A stretch of 64,000 nucleotides of DNA, taken from the IMG/VR virus record IMGVR_UViG_3300024346_009569, positions 1-64,000 of that record, one strand, 5' to 3'. Under the pieces are notes generated by a model. The model was given only the letters and a program-made list of their open reading frames with translations, was not told where the DNA came from and made no database searches. Shown piece by piece: positions 48,257 to 54,315 of the stretch (its first letter is position 1; every line of letters starts with the position of its first letter). This DNA comes from a virus. Both the position numbers and the translations under genes were made by a program.

Positions 48257-48744
48257 ATTTTGTCTAATAATTTAGTTGTTAATGAAACCGATGCTTTCTT
48301 CAACGCATTTGATAATGATGTTTGATTAAAACCACCTGCTTCAGAAATAACTAAAGTAGACATTGATACTTCGCTTGATTTTTCTGTTGCTGTTTTTGTT
48401 TTGACGACTTTATCGCCCTTTAATAATTTACCCACCATACTAATAACGACGGATTGTTTATCTTGGTGCATTATACCTATGCTTACATTTGATGATTCAA
48501 CATCTAAGAATACGATGTCGACTTGTACTGAATAATCAGCAGCGTCTTTAGTAGGTACTAATGAATAATTTTCGGATAATAGTTCTTCAACTATATTTTT
48601 AACACCAAATGCTAAATTGCGGTTTCCTGCTAATTTACCAATTTGGATTTTGTTTTCTACATTATGTAAAAACAATTTAGGAGTTTGCGCTTGGCTAATG
48701 AATGATGCCAAAACTAATATTAATATAGATATAATTTTTTTCAT
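48253..48744 (-). CDS. Short exported CsgG-like protein
   Basis: I start at MKKIISILILVLASFISQAQ, a signal peptide, because a promoter-like site overlaps the ATG seven codons earlier. The 163-residue product has NRNLAFGVKNIVEELLSENY, an internal strand pair and the final helix NQTSLSNALKKASVSLTTKL. This order parallels the 237-residue CsgG-like protein. It may be a reduced paralogue or a partner subunit. It overlaps the cohesin/dockerin-like gene. Confidence 0.6.
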   Translation of the reverse strand: MKKIISILILVLASFISQAQTPKLFLHNVENKIQIGKLAGNRNLAFGVKNIVEELLSENYSLVPTKDAADYSVQVDIVFLDVESSNVSIGIMHQDKQSVVISMVGKLLKGDKVVKTKTATEKSSEVSMSTLVISEAGGFNQTSLSNALKKASVSLTTKLLDKI

Positions 48745-48762
48745 GATGAGAACTAGGTCTAT

Positions 48763-48775
48763 CATAAATATAGTA
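48763..48775 (-). promoter_or_regulatory. Class-II promoter-like site of the envelope block
   Basis: The minus strand reads TACTATATTTATG, with TA-nn-TTTA. It precedes the first gene of the 40-48 kb envelope string and faces the divergent plus-strand unit. Confidence 0.45.
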
Positions 48776-48897
48776 TATACTACAAAATCAAATTTGAATA
48801 TTATAGGCGTAGTGTGGATTTTTCAACGAACATTATGGCAATTTGTCGTTTTCGTGGAAGTGTTATATACGTATTGTCGAACAAAATATAAAATAAA
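48776..48897. other. Divergent intergenic region
   Basis: No gene is seen. It separates the only plus-strand gene from the minus-strand envelope block, so it should hold promoters on both strands. On the plus strand TATATACGTATTG ends about 23 bases before the start at 48898 and could be a -7-type box. Confidence 0.4.
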
Positions 48898-49059
48898 ATG
48901 CCATTATTAGCAATTTCATTATTAATTAGTACATTATTTAGCGCGGTTTTAGTCAAATTTGACAATGCTGAGCGGAAATCAAAACAACCCATCTCTAACC
49001 GCAGACATGCTGGTGGAAGAAACGGGTTGTTAAATATTGATAAAGACTTATCTGTTTAG
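48898..49059 (+). CDS. Plus-strand small membrane protein (53 aa)
   Basis: Reads MPLLAISLLISTLFSAVLVK, one membrane helix, then a basic, Asn/Arg-rich tail (SNRRHAGGRNGLLNIDKD). It starts after an A-rich leader (AAAATATAAAATAAAATG) and ends 14 bases before the stop of the opposing gene at 49074. It is the only plus-strand gene I can support. The minus-strand frame over the same bases looks like a shadow. Confidence 0.6.
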   Translation: MPLLAISLLISTLFSAVLVKFDNAERKSKQPISNRRHAGGRNGLLNIDKDLSV

Positions 49060-49073
49060 TAAAATAGTTATAC

Positions 49074-49421
49074 CTATAATGTCATAGGTTCTATTTTAAC
49101 GTGCTCTAACGAATCTTTTTCAATGATTTGTTTGAGCACTTTGATTTTTTTCTTAGTTTGAGTAAGATCCTTTTTATGTTGGGTTAATTTATCATCGGTT
49201 TTTTTCTCTTTTAACCAACTAGATGCAAAATCAGTTTTTTCTGTTTTGTTTACATCATCCCACATTTTACGATATTCAAGCGCTTTAATTTCTGATTGAA
49301 GCTTTTGCTCCATTATCATCTCATTGCTTAATTTTTGTCTGTAAAATGTCATGTCTTGATTAGGCATCGGACCACCTACGGCCAAACCAAGCATTATAAG
49401 TAACTCTTTTAAGTCTAACAT
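49074..49421 (-). CDS. Coiled-coil protein with short hydrophobic start (115 aa)
   Basis: Starts MLDLKELLIMLGLAVGGPMP, followed by long charged helices (QKLSNEMIMEQKLQSEIKAL, KKDLTQTKKKIKVLKQIIEK). It may be membrane-linked by its N-terminus. It follows the 43-residue Cys-rich gene by two bases. No family is recognised. Confidence 0.55.
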   Translation of the reverse strand: MLDLKELLIMLGLAVGGPMPNQDMTFYRQKLSNEMIMEQKLQSEIKALEYRKMWDDVNKTEKTDFASSWLKEKKTDDKLTQHKKDLTQTKKKIKVLKQIIEKDSLEHVKIEPMTL

Positions 49422-49423
49422 AA

Positions 49424-49555
49424 CTATCCTTTTAGTAATTGTTTTTTATTATCATTGCACTCACATTTACATTTAGGGCAATCAAATGCTAATAGAGTAC
49501 AAATACATCCTAAACCAAATCCAGCCAATGAGGCAATTGCAATTGTTGTTATCAT
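49424..49555 (-). CDS. Small membrane protein with Cys-rich tail (43 aa)
   Basis: MITTIAIASLAGFGLGCICT and LLAF form a membrane helix, followed by DCPKCKCECNDNKK. The four closely spaced Cys could bind a metal or form disulfides. It sits between the 2OG oxygenase and the coiled-coil gene with short gaps, so it is probably co-transcribed. Confidence 0.55.
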   Translation of the reverse strand: MITTIAIASLAGFGLGCICTLLAFDCPKCKCECNDNKKQLLKG

Positions 49556-49566
49556 AATAATAAATA

Positions 49567-50145
49567 TTAAATTTCAAATAGGAAATTTATTACCATTCTT
49601 CTATCCGTTTCTCGTGGGGAAGAAGATGTGTGTATGGTAGTAGAATCAAATACTACTGCTGTATTTGCTTTTGGTGTTATTCGTTTGGTTATAACCAACT
49701 CATCCGTTCTATCCTTAAAATCTGGCATATTATTATACGTTTGGTTAAACATGTAGGTATCTCCATCAGAATCGTTTAGATAATACAATAAAGTACAAAA
49801 CTTACCTTTATCGTTTATATCCGAATGTGGTGGATGAAAATGATTTATTGGATATAATGGATCCTTCATCAACATATTTGCCTTTATACGTAATAAATTG
49901 GTTGGTATAATTCCATGATGAATTAGTTTATCCTTAAATGGGTTCATTGATTCAATAAATTTAAAAGCTTGCTTGTGGGAAAAAAACGTATGTATAAATT
50001 GGTTACTTTCAGTTACATTACTGCCACCATGTAATTCACTATAACTAGTATATGGTATGTAATACCAATCGAATACATTACTTGTAACCAATTCAGTTAA
50101 GTCTTGGTATTCTTTATCCGATAAGAAGTTTTCAATAATTCTCAT
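49567..50145 (-). CDS. 2-oxoglutarate/Fe(II)-dependent oxygenase
   Basis: A 192-residue enzyme with the double-stranded beta-helix residues: His107 and Asp109 in HPPHSDI, distal His172 in STTIHTSSSP, and Arg182/183 in RRMVINFLF. TLLYYLNDSDGDTYMFN matches the strand before the substrate loop. Such oxygenases occur in many T4-like cyanophages, with unknown targets; hydroxylation of a protein or a modified base is possible. It lies beside the tRNA cluster. Confidence 0.82.
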   Translation of the reverse strand: MRIIENFLSDKEYQDLTELVTSNVFDWYYIPYTSYSELHGGSNVTESNQFIHTFFSHKQAFKFIESMNPFKDKLIHHGIIPTNLLRIKANMLMKDPLYPINHFHPPHSDINDKGKFCTLLYYLNDSDGDTYMFNQTYNNMPDFKDRTDELVITKRITPKANTAVVFDSTTIHTSSSPRETDRRMVINFLFEI

Positions 50146-50190
50146 ATGTTTTTTAGAGGTATGCTTACTACAACCTCATTTGTTTATTTG

Positions 50191-50261
50191 TTACCCGAGC
50201 AGGATTCGAACCTACCATAAGCGCACCAAAAACGCTTGTGTTACCGCTACACCATCGAGCA
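50191..50261 (-). tRNA. tRNA-Gln (TTG)
   Basis: Acceptor TGCTCGA/TCGGGTA with two wobble pairs, D arm GTGT/ACAC, anticodon stem AGCGT/GCGCT with loop TTTTGGT, and T arm GTAGG-TTCGAAT-CCTGC. The anticodon TTG reads CAA, a common codon in this AT-rich genome. It is the last of seven clustered tRNAs. Confidence 0.92.
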
Positions 50262-50269
50262 ATTTACTG

Positions 50270-50341
50270 TAGCCCCAACGGGAATCGAACCCGTGACTCA
50301 TCCGTGAAAGGGACGTGACTTAACCGCTTGTCGATAGGGCC
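50270..50341 (-). tRNA. tRNA-Glu (TTC)
   Basis: Acceptor GGCCCTA/TGGGGCT, anticodon stem CGTCC/GGATG with loop CTTTCAC, and T arm ACGGG-TTCGATT-CCCGT. The anticodon TTC reads GAA. It lies nine bases from tRNA-Gln. Confidence 0.93.
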
Positions 50342-50348
50342 ATTACTG

Positions 50349-50421
50349 AGCTTCCGGTCGGGGTCGAACCAACGGCCTGCTGATTACAAGTCAGCTGCTC
50401 TACCATCTGAGCTACGGAAGC
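50349..50421 (-). tRNA. tRNA-Thr (TGT)
   Basis: Perfect acceptor GCTTCCG/CGGAAGC, D arm GCTC/GAGC, anticodon stem GCTGA/TCAGC with loop CTTGTAA, and T arm GTTGG-TTCGACC-CCGAC. The anticodon TGT reads ACA. Confidence 0.95.
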
Positions 50422-50426
50422 AATTT

Positions 50427-50501
50427 AGGAAAGTGGAAGATGGGTGCGTGGACATCTACTTTTATGATTGGCATTTCTAACCGATCGTACCCGCCCTTCC
50501 T
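50427..50501 (-). other. Imperfect hairpin region between tRNA-Thr and a structured RNA
   Basis: AGGAA (50427-50431) and TTCCT (50497-50501) close an imperfect fold that includes a Gly/Cys-type GGG/CCC pairing. The ends look a little like an acceptor stem, but no T loop or anticodon is found. It may be a tRNA remnant or a processing hairpin. Confidence 0.25.
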
Positions 50502-50537
50502 ACAGTTAAAGGATACATCCCAATCAACCTATTAAAT

Positions 50538-50611
50538 AAAACACAATCACTTCACATCTGCAAGTGCAAAAGATTGTCGAGCTAATTGCATATACAATCT
50601 AATTGTGTTTT
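50538..50611 (-). ncRNA. Structured RNA downstream of tRNA-Ser
   Basis: A perfect 10-bp outer stem (AAAACACAAT with ATTGTGTTTT) encloses a 7-bp stem (AGATTGT/ACAATCT) and a small GCACTTGC hairpin. It begins one base after the tRNA-Ser 3' end, so it is made from the same promoter (50706-50722). No known RNA family is recognised. Confidence 0.5.
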
Positions 50612-50612
50612 G

Positions 50613-50697
50613 AGGAGAGTGAGGGATTCGAACCCCCGGTCCTATTACAGACAATAGTTTTCAAGACTACCTCGTTCGACCGCTCTGACAACTCTCC
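50613..50697 (-). tRNA. tRNA-Ser (TGA)
   Basis: An 85-base class II tRNA: acceptor GGAGAGT/ACTCTCC, anticodon stem GTAGT/ACTAT with loop CTTGAAA, a long variable arm and a T arm with GGTTCGAATCC. The anticodon TGA reads UCA. The phage promoter motif ends nine bases before its 5' end. Confidence 0.93.
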
Positions 50698-50705
50698 TTA
50701 CATAA

Positions 50706-50722
50706 TAAACATAATCAGGAAA
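50706..50722 (-). promoter_or_regulatory. Phage promoter motif P14 ahead of tRNA-Ser
   Basis: The minus strand reads TTTCCTGATTATGTTTA, nine bases from the tRNA 5' end. As there is no protein start nearby, this copy shows that the motif works in transcription, not translation. Confidence 0.7.
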
Positions 50723-50735
50723 TCTTATATTTCCT
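50717..50735 (-). terminator. Hairpin between tRNA-Cys and tRNA-Ser
   Basis: AGGAAAT and ATTTCCT form a perfect 7-bp stem with a 5-base loop, three bases after tRNA-Cys. Its right arm is the TTTCCT of promoter P14, so termination and new initiation are fused here. Confidence 0.6.
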
Positions 50736-50737
50736 AG

Positions 50738-50812
50738 AGTTGAGTGCTGGATTCGAACCAGCGATTTTATCGTTTTGCAAACGAGTGCGTTTGGCCACTC
50801 CGCCAACTCAAC
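50738..50812 (-). tRNA. tRNA-Cys (GCA)
   Basis: Perfect acceptor GTTGAGT/ACTCAAC, D arm GCG/CGC, anticodon loop TTGCAAA on a stem with one terminal mismatch, and T arm GCTGG-TTCGAAT-CCAGC. The anticodon GCA fits Cys. Confidence 0.88.
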
Positions 50813-50817
50813 TTATG

Positions 50818-50888
50818 CACACCCTCTAGGACTCGAACCTAGAACAACGGTTTTGGAGACCGTGATGATACCATTTCACCAAAGATGC
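50818..50888 (-). tRNA. tRNA-Trp (CCA)
   Basis: Acceptor GCATCTT/AGGGTGT with several G-U pairs, anticodon stem ACGGT/ACCGT with loop CTCCAAA, and T arm CTAGG-TTCGAGT-CCTAG. The anticodon CCA fits Trp. Confidence 0.92.
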
Positions 50889-50894
50889 ATATTA

Positions 50895-50993
50895 ACTTAT
50901 CAGATGAATATTTTATCCCCATATGGGCCACAGCCATTAAGTGTATTACTTTCATTCATCGGCTATCACACGGTTTCACCGCATATGATAAGT
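50895..50993 (-). ncRNA. Structured RNA between tRNA-Trp and tRNA-Tyr
   Basis: An 8-bp outer stem (ACTTATCA/TGATAAGT) encloses CGGTGAAACCG, a GATGAAT/ATTCATC stem, GGCTGTGGCC and the palindrome CCCATATGGG. It is a compact multi-branched fold of about 99 bases, the same scale as the tRNAs around it. The function is unknown; it may be a regulatory RNA or a decayed tRNA. Confidence 0.45.
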
Positions 50994-50996
50994 TTG

Positions 50997-51076
50997 TGGG
51001 AGTGGAGGGATTCGAACCCCCAATGTCGTAGACCACAGATTTACAGTCTGCTAAGCAACCGTTGCTCAACACTCCC
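50997..51076 (-). tRNA. tRNA-Tyr (GTA)
   Basis: A class II tRNA of 80 bases: acceptor GGGAGTG/CACTCCC, anticodon stem GCAGA/TCTGT with loop CTGTAAA, a variable arm and T arm GGGGG-TTCG-type loop. The anticodon GTA fits Tyr. It is the first of the cluster in transcription order. Confidence 0.94.
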
Positions 51077-51077
51077 A

Positions 51078-51108
51078 AATAAAAAGCCCCTAACTTGTGA
51101 TTAGGGGC
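51078..51108 (-). terminator. Strong intrinsic terminator
   Basis: GCCCCTAA and TTAGGGGC form a perfect 8-bp stem with a 7-base loop, followed on the minus strand by TTTTTATTT. It ends the transcript of the small-RNA candidate at 51109-51200, just before tRNA-Tyr. Confidence 0.88.
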
Positions 51109-51200
51109 CATTTTAATATATTGTACGTTATCTATATTATTCCCCTATCCTAGCCGTTTCCTGCCAAGTCGAAGTACAATATGTAGATGTGTTTTTCATT
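51109..51200 (-). ncRNA. Small RNA candidate (with an embedded 20-codon frame)
   Basis: A promoter-like TATATTTATAC at 51203-51213, a 9-bp inverted repeat (ATATTGTAC at 51118-51126 with GTACAATAT at 51174-51182) and a strong terminator together look like a self-contained small RNA gene. A 20-codon frame (51137-51199, MKNTSTYCTSTWQETARIGE) also lies here, directly after the promoter. The RNA reading seems more likely, but a micropeptide cannot be excluded. Confidence 0.5.
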
Positions 51201-51202
51201 TC

Positions 51203-51213
51203 GTATAAATATA
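51203..51213 (-). promoter_or_regulatory. Class-II promoter-like site of the small RNA
   Basis: The minus strand reads TATATTTATAC, about four bases before the 20-codon frame and upstream of the inverted repeat and terminator of the small-RNA candidate. Confidence 0.45.
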
Positions 51214-51219
51214 TGTAAC

Positions 51220-51423
51220 CTAATCTTTTTGCAATTCTTGTTTTAATTTTTCAAGATATAAAATTCCATCCATTAACTCATCCTGAGCGTGATTAATCCA
51301 ATCGATTTTCTCTAAATCAGTACGATCTAAATCAGTACCATATTTTTGGTTTCCCATACGAGCTCTACGCTCAAATTTAGCAATCACGCTTGCTACCACT
51401 GTGTCTACTTTAAATTGATCCAT
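51220..51423 (-). CDS. MazG-like small protein (67 aa)
   Basis: KFERRARMGNQKYGTDLDRT near residue 17, then EKIDWINHAQDELMDGILYL, is the shape of short MazG-type proteins in phages, with E-L-x-D metal-type residues. A single helix pair this short would have to oligomerise. It overlaps the 80-residue gene by 14 bases. Confidence 0.6.
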   Translation of the reverse strand: MDQFKVDTVVASVIAKFERRARMGNQKYGTDLDRTDLEKIDWINHAQDELMDGILYLEKLKQELQKD

Positions 51424-51652
51424 TGTGTCCTATAACTTGTTCTAATGATTTATAATTCATTTCTTCACCATGATAAAATCCTAATTTGATATTATTATTA
51501 TTGTCTTTAATAATTTCACTAAAACCATATCCTTCACATATAATTCTAATACCATAATTTGGTTTTAATTTATTTGCCTCTTCAATAATATCAAAATCCC
51601 ACGGCATTTCGGGATCATAACTTTCACACCATTGTTTTGAAAAATCAGCCAT
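51410..51652 (-). CDS. Hypothetical protein (80 aa)
   Basis: MADFSKQWCESYDPEMPWDF, then a small mixed fold with GIRIICEGYGFSEIIKDNN. No family is recognised. It starts in the AAAAGTTATG context 14 bases after a promoter motif, so it heads a two-gene unit with the MazG-like gene. Confidence 0.6.
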   Translation of the reverse strand: MADFSKQWCESYDPEMPWDFDIIEEANKLKPNYGIRIICEGYGFSEIIKDNNNNIKLGFYHGEEMNYKSLEQVIGHNGSI

Positions 51653-51665
51653 AACTTTTTTTATT

Positions 51666-51682
51666 TAAATGTAACGAGGAAA
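51666..51682 (-). promoter_or_regulatory. Phage promoter motif P15
   Basis: The minus strand reads TTTCCTCGTTACATTTA, 14 bases ahead of the 80-residue gene. Confidence 0.55.
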
Positions 51683-51700
51683 TATTTAAGGAACAAATTA

Positions 51701-52324
51701 TTATTTGAATGTAAATCCAGTTAATTTTTCAATTTGTGCTAATGGTACTTCGTTGTTTTGGAATCCATCAGGATTAGATAAATCATTGTTAAATAGATAA
51801 GCATGCCATTTACCTGCTACCTGAACTACTTTCCAACATTGAGTAGGAACTGATACTAAACCAATCTTTTTTGCCTCACCAACTGAGCCACTCCATACTC
51901 TTACTTTTGAACTAATTAATGCCCAATTTCGGGTTGCGGTTTCTAATGATTTCCAATCTCCAGCATTTAATCTATGTGTTTGAGCAACCATATTTGAAAA
52001 GTAGAAACACTCATCTTGTACTGCTTGTGTTTGACAAAGATTGTCTGCTGCCGGCATTACATGTCCTCTATCGTATCCGCTCTTTACATAGTAAAATGCG
52101 ATATTAGTTTCATCTACCAATTGTGGGTCTGGTTTGAAATTGTCTTTACGTTTTAAAGGTGTAGGGCAGCCTACCATTGCTTTTGTAGTTTCCCATTGAA
52201 CCATTACTGGATACCTTTTTGATTTGCTAAAATGTGTTGTGTAATTTGTGTGTTTGATTACCACAATATCTTGTGCTGTTAAACCAAACGATACGAGTAA
52301 TAATAGTAATAATAATTTTTTCAT
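51701..52324 (-). CDS. Secreted DNA/RNA non-specific endonuclease
   Basis: A 207-residue beta-beta-alpha-metal nuclease of the NUC1/Serratia type. Residues 1-17 (MKKLLLLLLLVSFGLTA) are a signal peptide; the active site is YDRGHVMPAADN near residue 84 with the DRGH His, and CFYFSNMVAQTHRLNAGDWK gives the metal-binding Asn region. It would act in the periplasm or outside the cell, for example on DNA of competing phages, on host debris for nucleotide recycling, or against extracellular DNA. Confidence 0.88.
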   Translation of the reverse strand: MKKLLLLLLLVSFGLTAQDIVVIKHTNYTTHFSKSKRYPVMVQWETTKAMVGCPTPLKRKDNFKPDPQLVDETNIAFYYVKSGYDRGHVMPAADNLCQTQAVQDECFYFSNMVAQTHRLNAGDWKSLETATRNWALISSKVRVWSGSVGEAKKIGLVSVPTQCWKVVQVAGKWHAYLFNNDLSNPDGFQNNEVPLAQIEKLTGFTFK

Positions 52325-52328
52325 AGTT

Positions 52329-53387
52329 TTATTTAAAGTAATTTACCCAGATTTTACGTGTTTTATCTGTATACGATTTCAATAAACATTTATTCATATA
52401 AACATTCACACGTGGATAATTATACGTATCACATAAAGTACTAAAGATGTCATTTGTATTAGTTTGACGCGTTGTAAACCAATGACTAGCCCAAGGTATT
52501 TCAGGTGATGCTACTAATGGTACACCTTGTGAAATAATGTCAGCTGCTACAATATTAAATGTTTCGTTGAACGATACTTGCATTCCAATATCCATTTTAG
52601 AGCATAATTCTAAAAATTCTTCACGTGACGCCCATTTATGGATTACTAACTTATGTCCCTTATTTTCTAATTGTTCAAATAAAGCAACTAAATTGTTAAA
52701 TATAGGTTCGCCTTTTTGCTCTAATCTAAAGTTAATATGGAAATTAAGTTTTTTACCTATCTTATCAGCTAATCCAATAGCAGCTATTGCCTGTATTAAA
52801 TGGTTTTTTAATGGACGAACAGCACCAAAACATGCTATATCGATAGTATCTTTTGATTTATCTAATTTTTTAGATTTATAGTCTTGAGGATAATAATTAG
52901 GTAAAAATATTACTCGTTGTTTTTGTAATTTTTTATCCCAATTGTTTTTATATCCTAAATAAAATTGGATGTCTTTAGTTGTTTGGGGAGAATTACAAGC
53001 TACAACTACATTATCGTACTTGCTATAATTACCTAACCAATTCATTGCTATTCCTTCATTTGCTAAAAATGGTACTTCACTATGTAAACGAATTACCCAT
53101 TTAACGTTTGGATGTAATTTAACTAATACATCAAATTTGGATGGAACTACCCATAGCGCTTCGATAATAACGTGTGTTGGTTTGAATTCTGTTACTTCAC
53201 GATCAATGTCGTTATTATCAGTTACCACCACCATTTTAGATTCAATGTGATCTTTCTTTAGCATCTCATCCATAAAGAGAGCTGAATTGTACAGGCCAGT
53301 GCTTAATCCTACGTGAGAATATTGTTCAGCACCATAATTTTCGTTGCGTTTTAAAATAAAGAGTACTTTATTTTTGTTGGGTTTCAT
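52329..53387 (-). CDS. GT4-type glycosyltransferase
   Basis: A 352-residue GT-B enzyme: VLFILKRNENYGAEQYSHVG at the start, an IDIACFGAVRPLKNHLIQAI strand opening the C-domain, HKWASREEFLELCSKMDIGM and VSFNETFNIVAADIISQGVP as the donor site near residue 290. It lies apart from the two glycan islands, beside secreted enzymes. Confidence 0.8.
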   Translation of the reverse strand: MKPNKNKVLFILKRNENYGAEQYSHVGLSTGLYNSALFMDEMLKKDHIESKMVVVTDNNDIDREVTEFKPTHVIIEALWVVPSKFDVLVKLHPNVKWVIRLHSEVPFLANEGIAMNWLGNYSKYDNVVVACNSPQTTKDIQFYLGYKNNWDKKLQKQRVIFLPNYYPQDYKSKKLDKSKDTIDIACFGAVRPLKNHLIQAIAAIGLADKIGKKLNFHINFRLEQKGEPIFNNLVALFEQLENKGHKLVIHKWASREEFLELCSKMDIGMQVSFNETFNIVAADIISQGVPLVASPEIPWASHWFTTRQTNTNDIFSTLCDTYNYPRVNVYMNKCLLKSYTDKTRKIWVNYFK

Positions 53388-53410
53388 AAAAGTTTTAGAT
53401 AGACATTATT

Positions 53411-53427
53411 GTATATATATAAATATC
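53411..53427 (-). promoter_or_regulatory. Class-II promoter-like site
   Basis: The minus strand reads GATATTTATATATATAC, within the gap between the SGNH hydrolase and the glycosyltransferase, about 24 bases from the latter's start. Weak evidence. Confidence 0.3.
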
Positions 53428-53462
53428 AATTTTATCTTTTATGTAAATTAACTTAATTATTA

Positions 53463-54053
53463 CTACTTTGAATAATGTATATTAGCTAATACAAATTTAG
53501 CAAATTTACGATGTCCTGATGCTTTCAAATGTATCCCATCACCAGAATCTGAACGATCTATAGTAGTATCTACTGGAATAATATCACATCTCATTAATTG
53601 ATTGTTTAATCTTGCTTGTAAATTAGCATATCTTGTTCTAGCACGGAACATTGTTACTTCTGGATAAGGTCCATCTTTAAGTATTTTATGAGGTGAATAT
53701 CCCAACACAACTACAACTGGAATATCATAATAGATACACTCATCTATCATATTTTGAACATTATTTACTACTTTAGATAATGGTACACTTGAAAAAGCAT
53801 CATTTACTCCACCATAAATTACTACCATTTCATAATCTGAATAAGTTGAAAGTTGATTATGTAGTGTTTTATACATCCAATCTGTACGTTTTCCTACAGA
53901 TGATAAATTTACATACTCGCGTCCTAATCCTTTAGCAAATTGATGTTGCCACCCACCTGAATAACATGTTAATGAGTCTCCTATAAACAATATTCGTTTT
54001 GGCTTAGTAAACGAAGGAAACAATAAAGCCAATAATAAAACTAAGTACTTCAT
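53463..54053 (-). CDS. Secreted SGNH/GDSL hydrolase
   Basis: A 196-residue exported hydrolase. A hydrophobic signal (MKYLVLLLALLFPSF) is followed by block I FIGDSLTCYSGG with the nucleophile Ser near residue 27, block II NLSSVGKRTDWM, block III YGGVND near 80 and block V SGDGIHLKASGH with the Asp/His pair near 175. Such enzymes remove acyl groups from polysaccharides, peptidoglycan or lipids. A glycan deacetylase role would fit the glycan genes. Confidence 0.85.
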   Translation of the reverse strand: MKYLVLLLALLFPSFTKPKRILFIGDSLTCYSGGWQHQFAKGLGREYVNLSSVGKRTDWMYKTLHNQLSTYSDYEMVVIYGGVNDAFSSVPLSKVVNNVQNMIDECIYYDIPVVVVLGYSPHKILKDGPYPEVTMFRARTRYANLQARLNNQLMRCDIIPVDTTIDRSDSGDGIHLKASGHRKFAKFVLANIHYSK

Positions 54054-54055
54054 AA

Positions 54056-54133
54056 CTAATATATTTTTGATAATTTATACAATGCGTAAACAAACATGAA
54101 TATCCCAACAACTACTCCTATTTTATATATCAT
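54056..54133 (-). CDS. Membrane micropeptide (25 aa)
   Basis: MIYKIGVVVGIFMFVYALYK and five more residues make a single membrane helix with a basic end. It fills the gap between the 58-residue gene and the SGNH gene with spacings of 2-4 bases, so translation is plausible, though the size makes it uncertain. Confidence 0.45.
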   Translation of the reverse strand: MIYKIGVVVGIFMFVYALYKLSKIY

Positions 54134-54137
54134 AGTT

Positions 54138-54314
54138 TTACTTTTTATAAACATCCATGTGTTTAATTACAAATCCTAATCCAAGTACTACTTTATTAGT
54201 TCCAACAAATACATCCCAATCTTCATCGTACGTATAAATGATAGGATCGCTACTTCTTGTTTTCCACTGTTTAGGCATTAATGATGGAAATATAGTATAT
54301 AATATTTTTTTCAT
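54138..54314 (-). CDS. Hypothetical protein (58 aa)
   Basis: Started at MKKILYTIFPSLMPKQWKTR, whose ATG comes one base after the thyA stop, rather than 14 codons earlier inside thyA. A short hydrophobic, basic N-terminus is followed by strands (IIYTYDEDWDVFVG, KVVLGLGFVIKHM). No family is recognised. Confidence 0.5.
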   Translation of the reverse strand: MKKILYTIFPSLMPKQWKTRSSDPIIYTYDEDWDVFVGTNKVVLGLGFVIKHMDVYKK

Positions 54315-54315
54315 A

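Noticed and set aside
48801-48992. A minus-strand frame of 63 codons in the divergent region
   Set aside because: It overlaps the plus-strand membrane protein, has no promoter motif or coupled neighbour, and its composition is unlike the other small genes.
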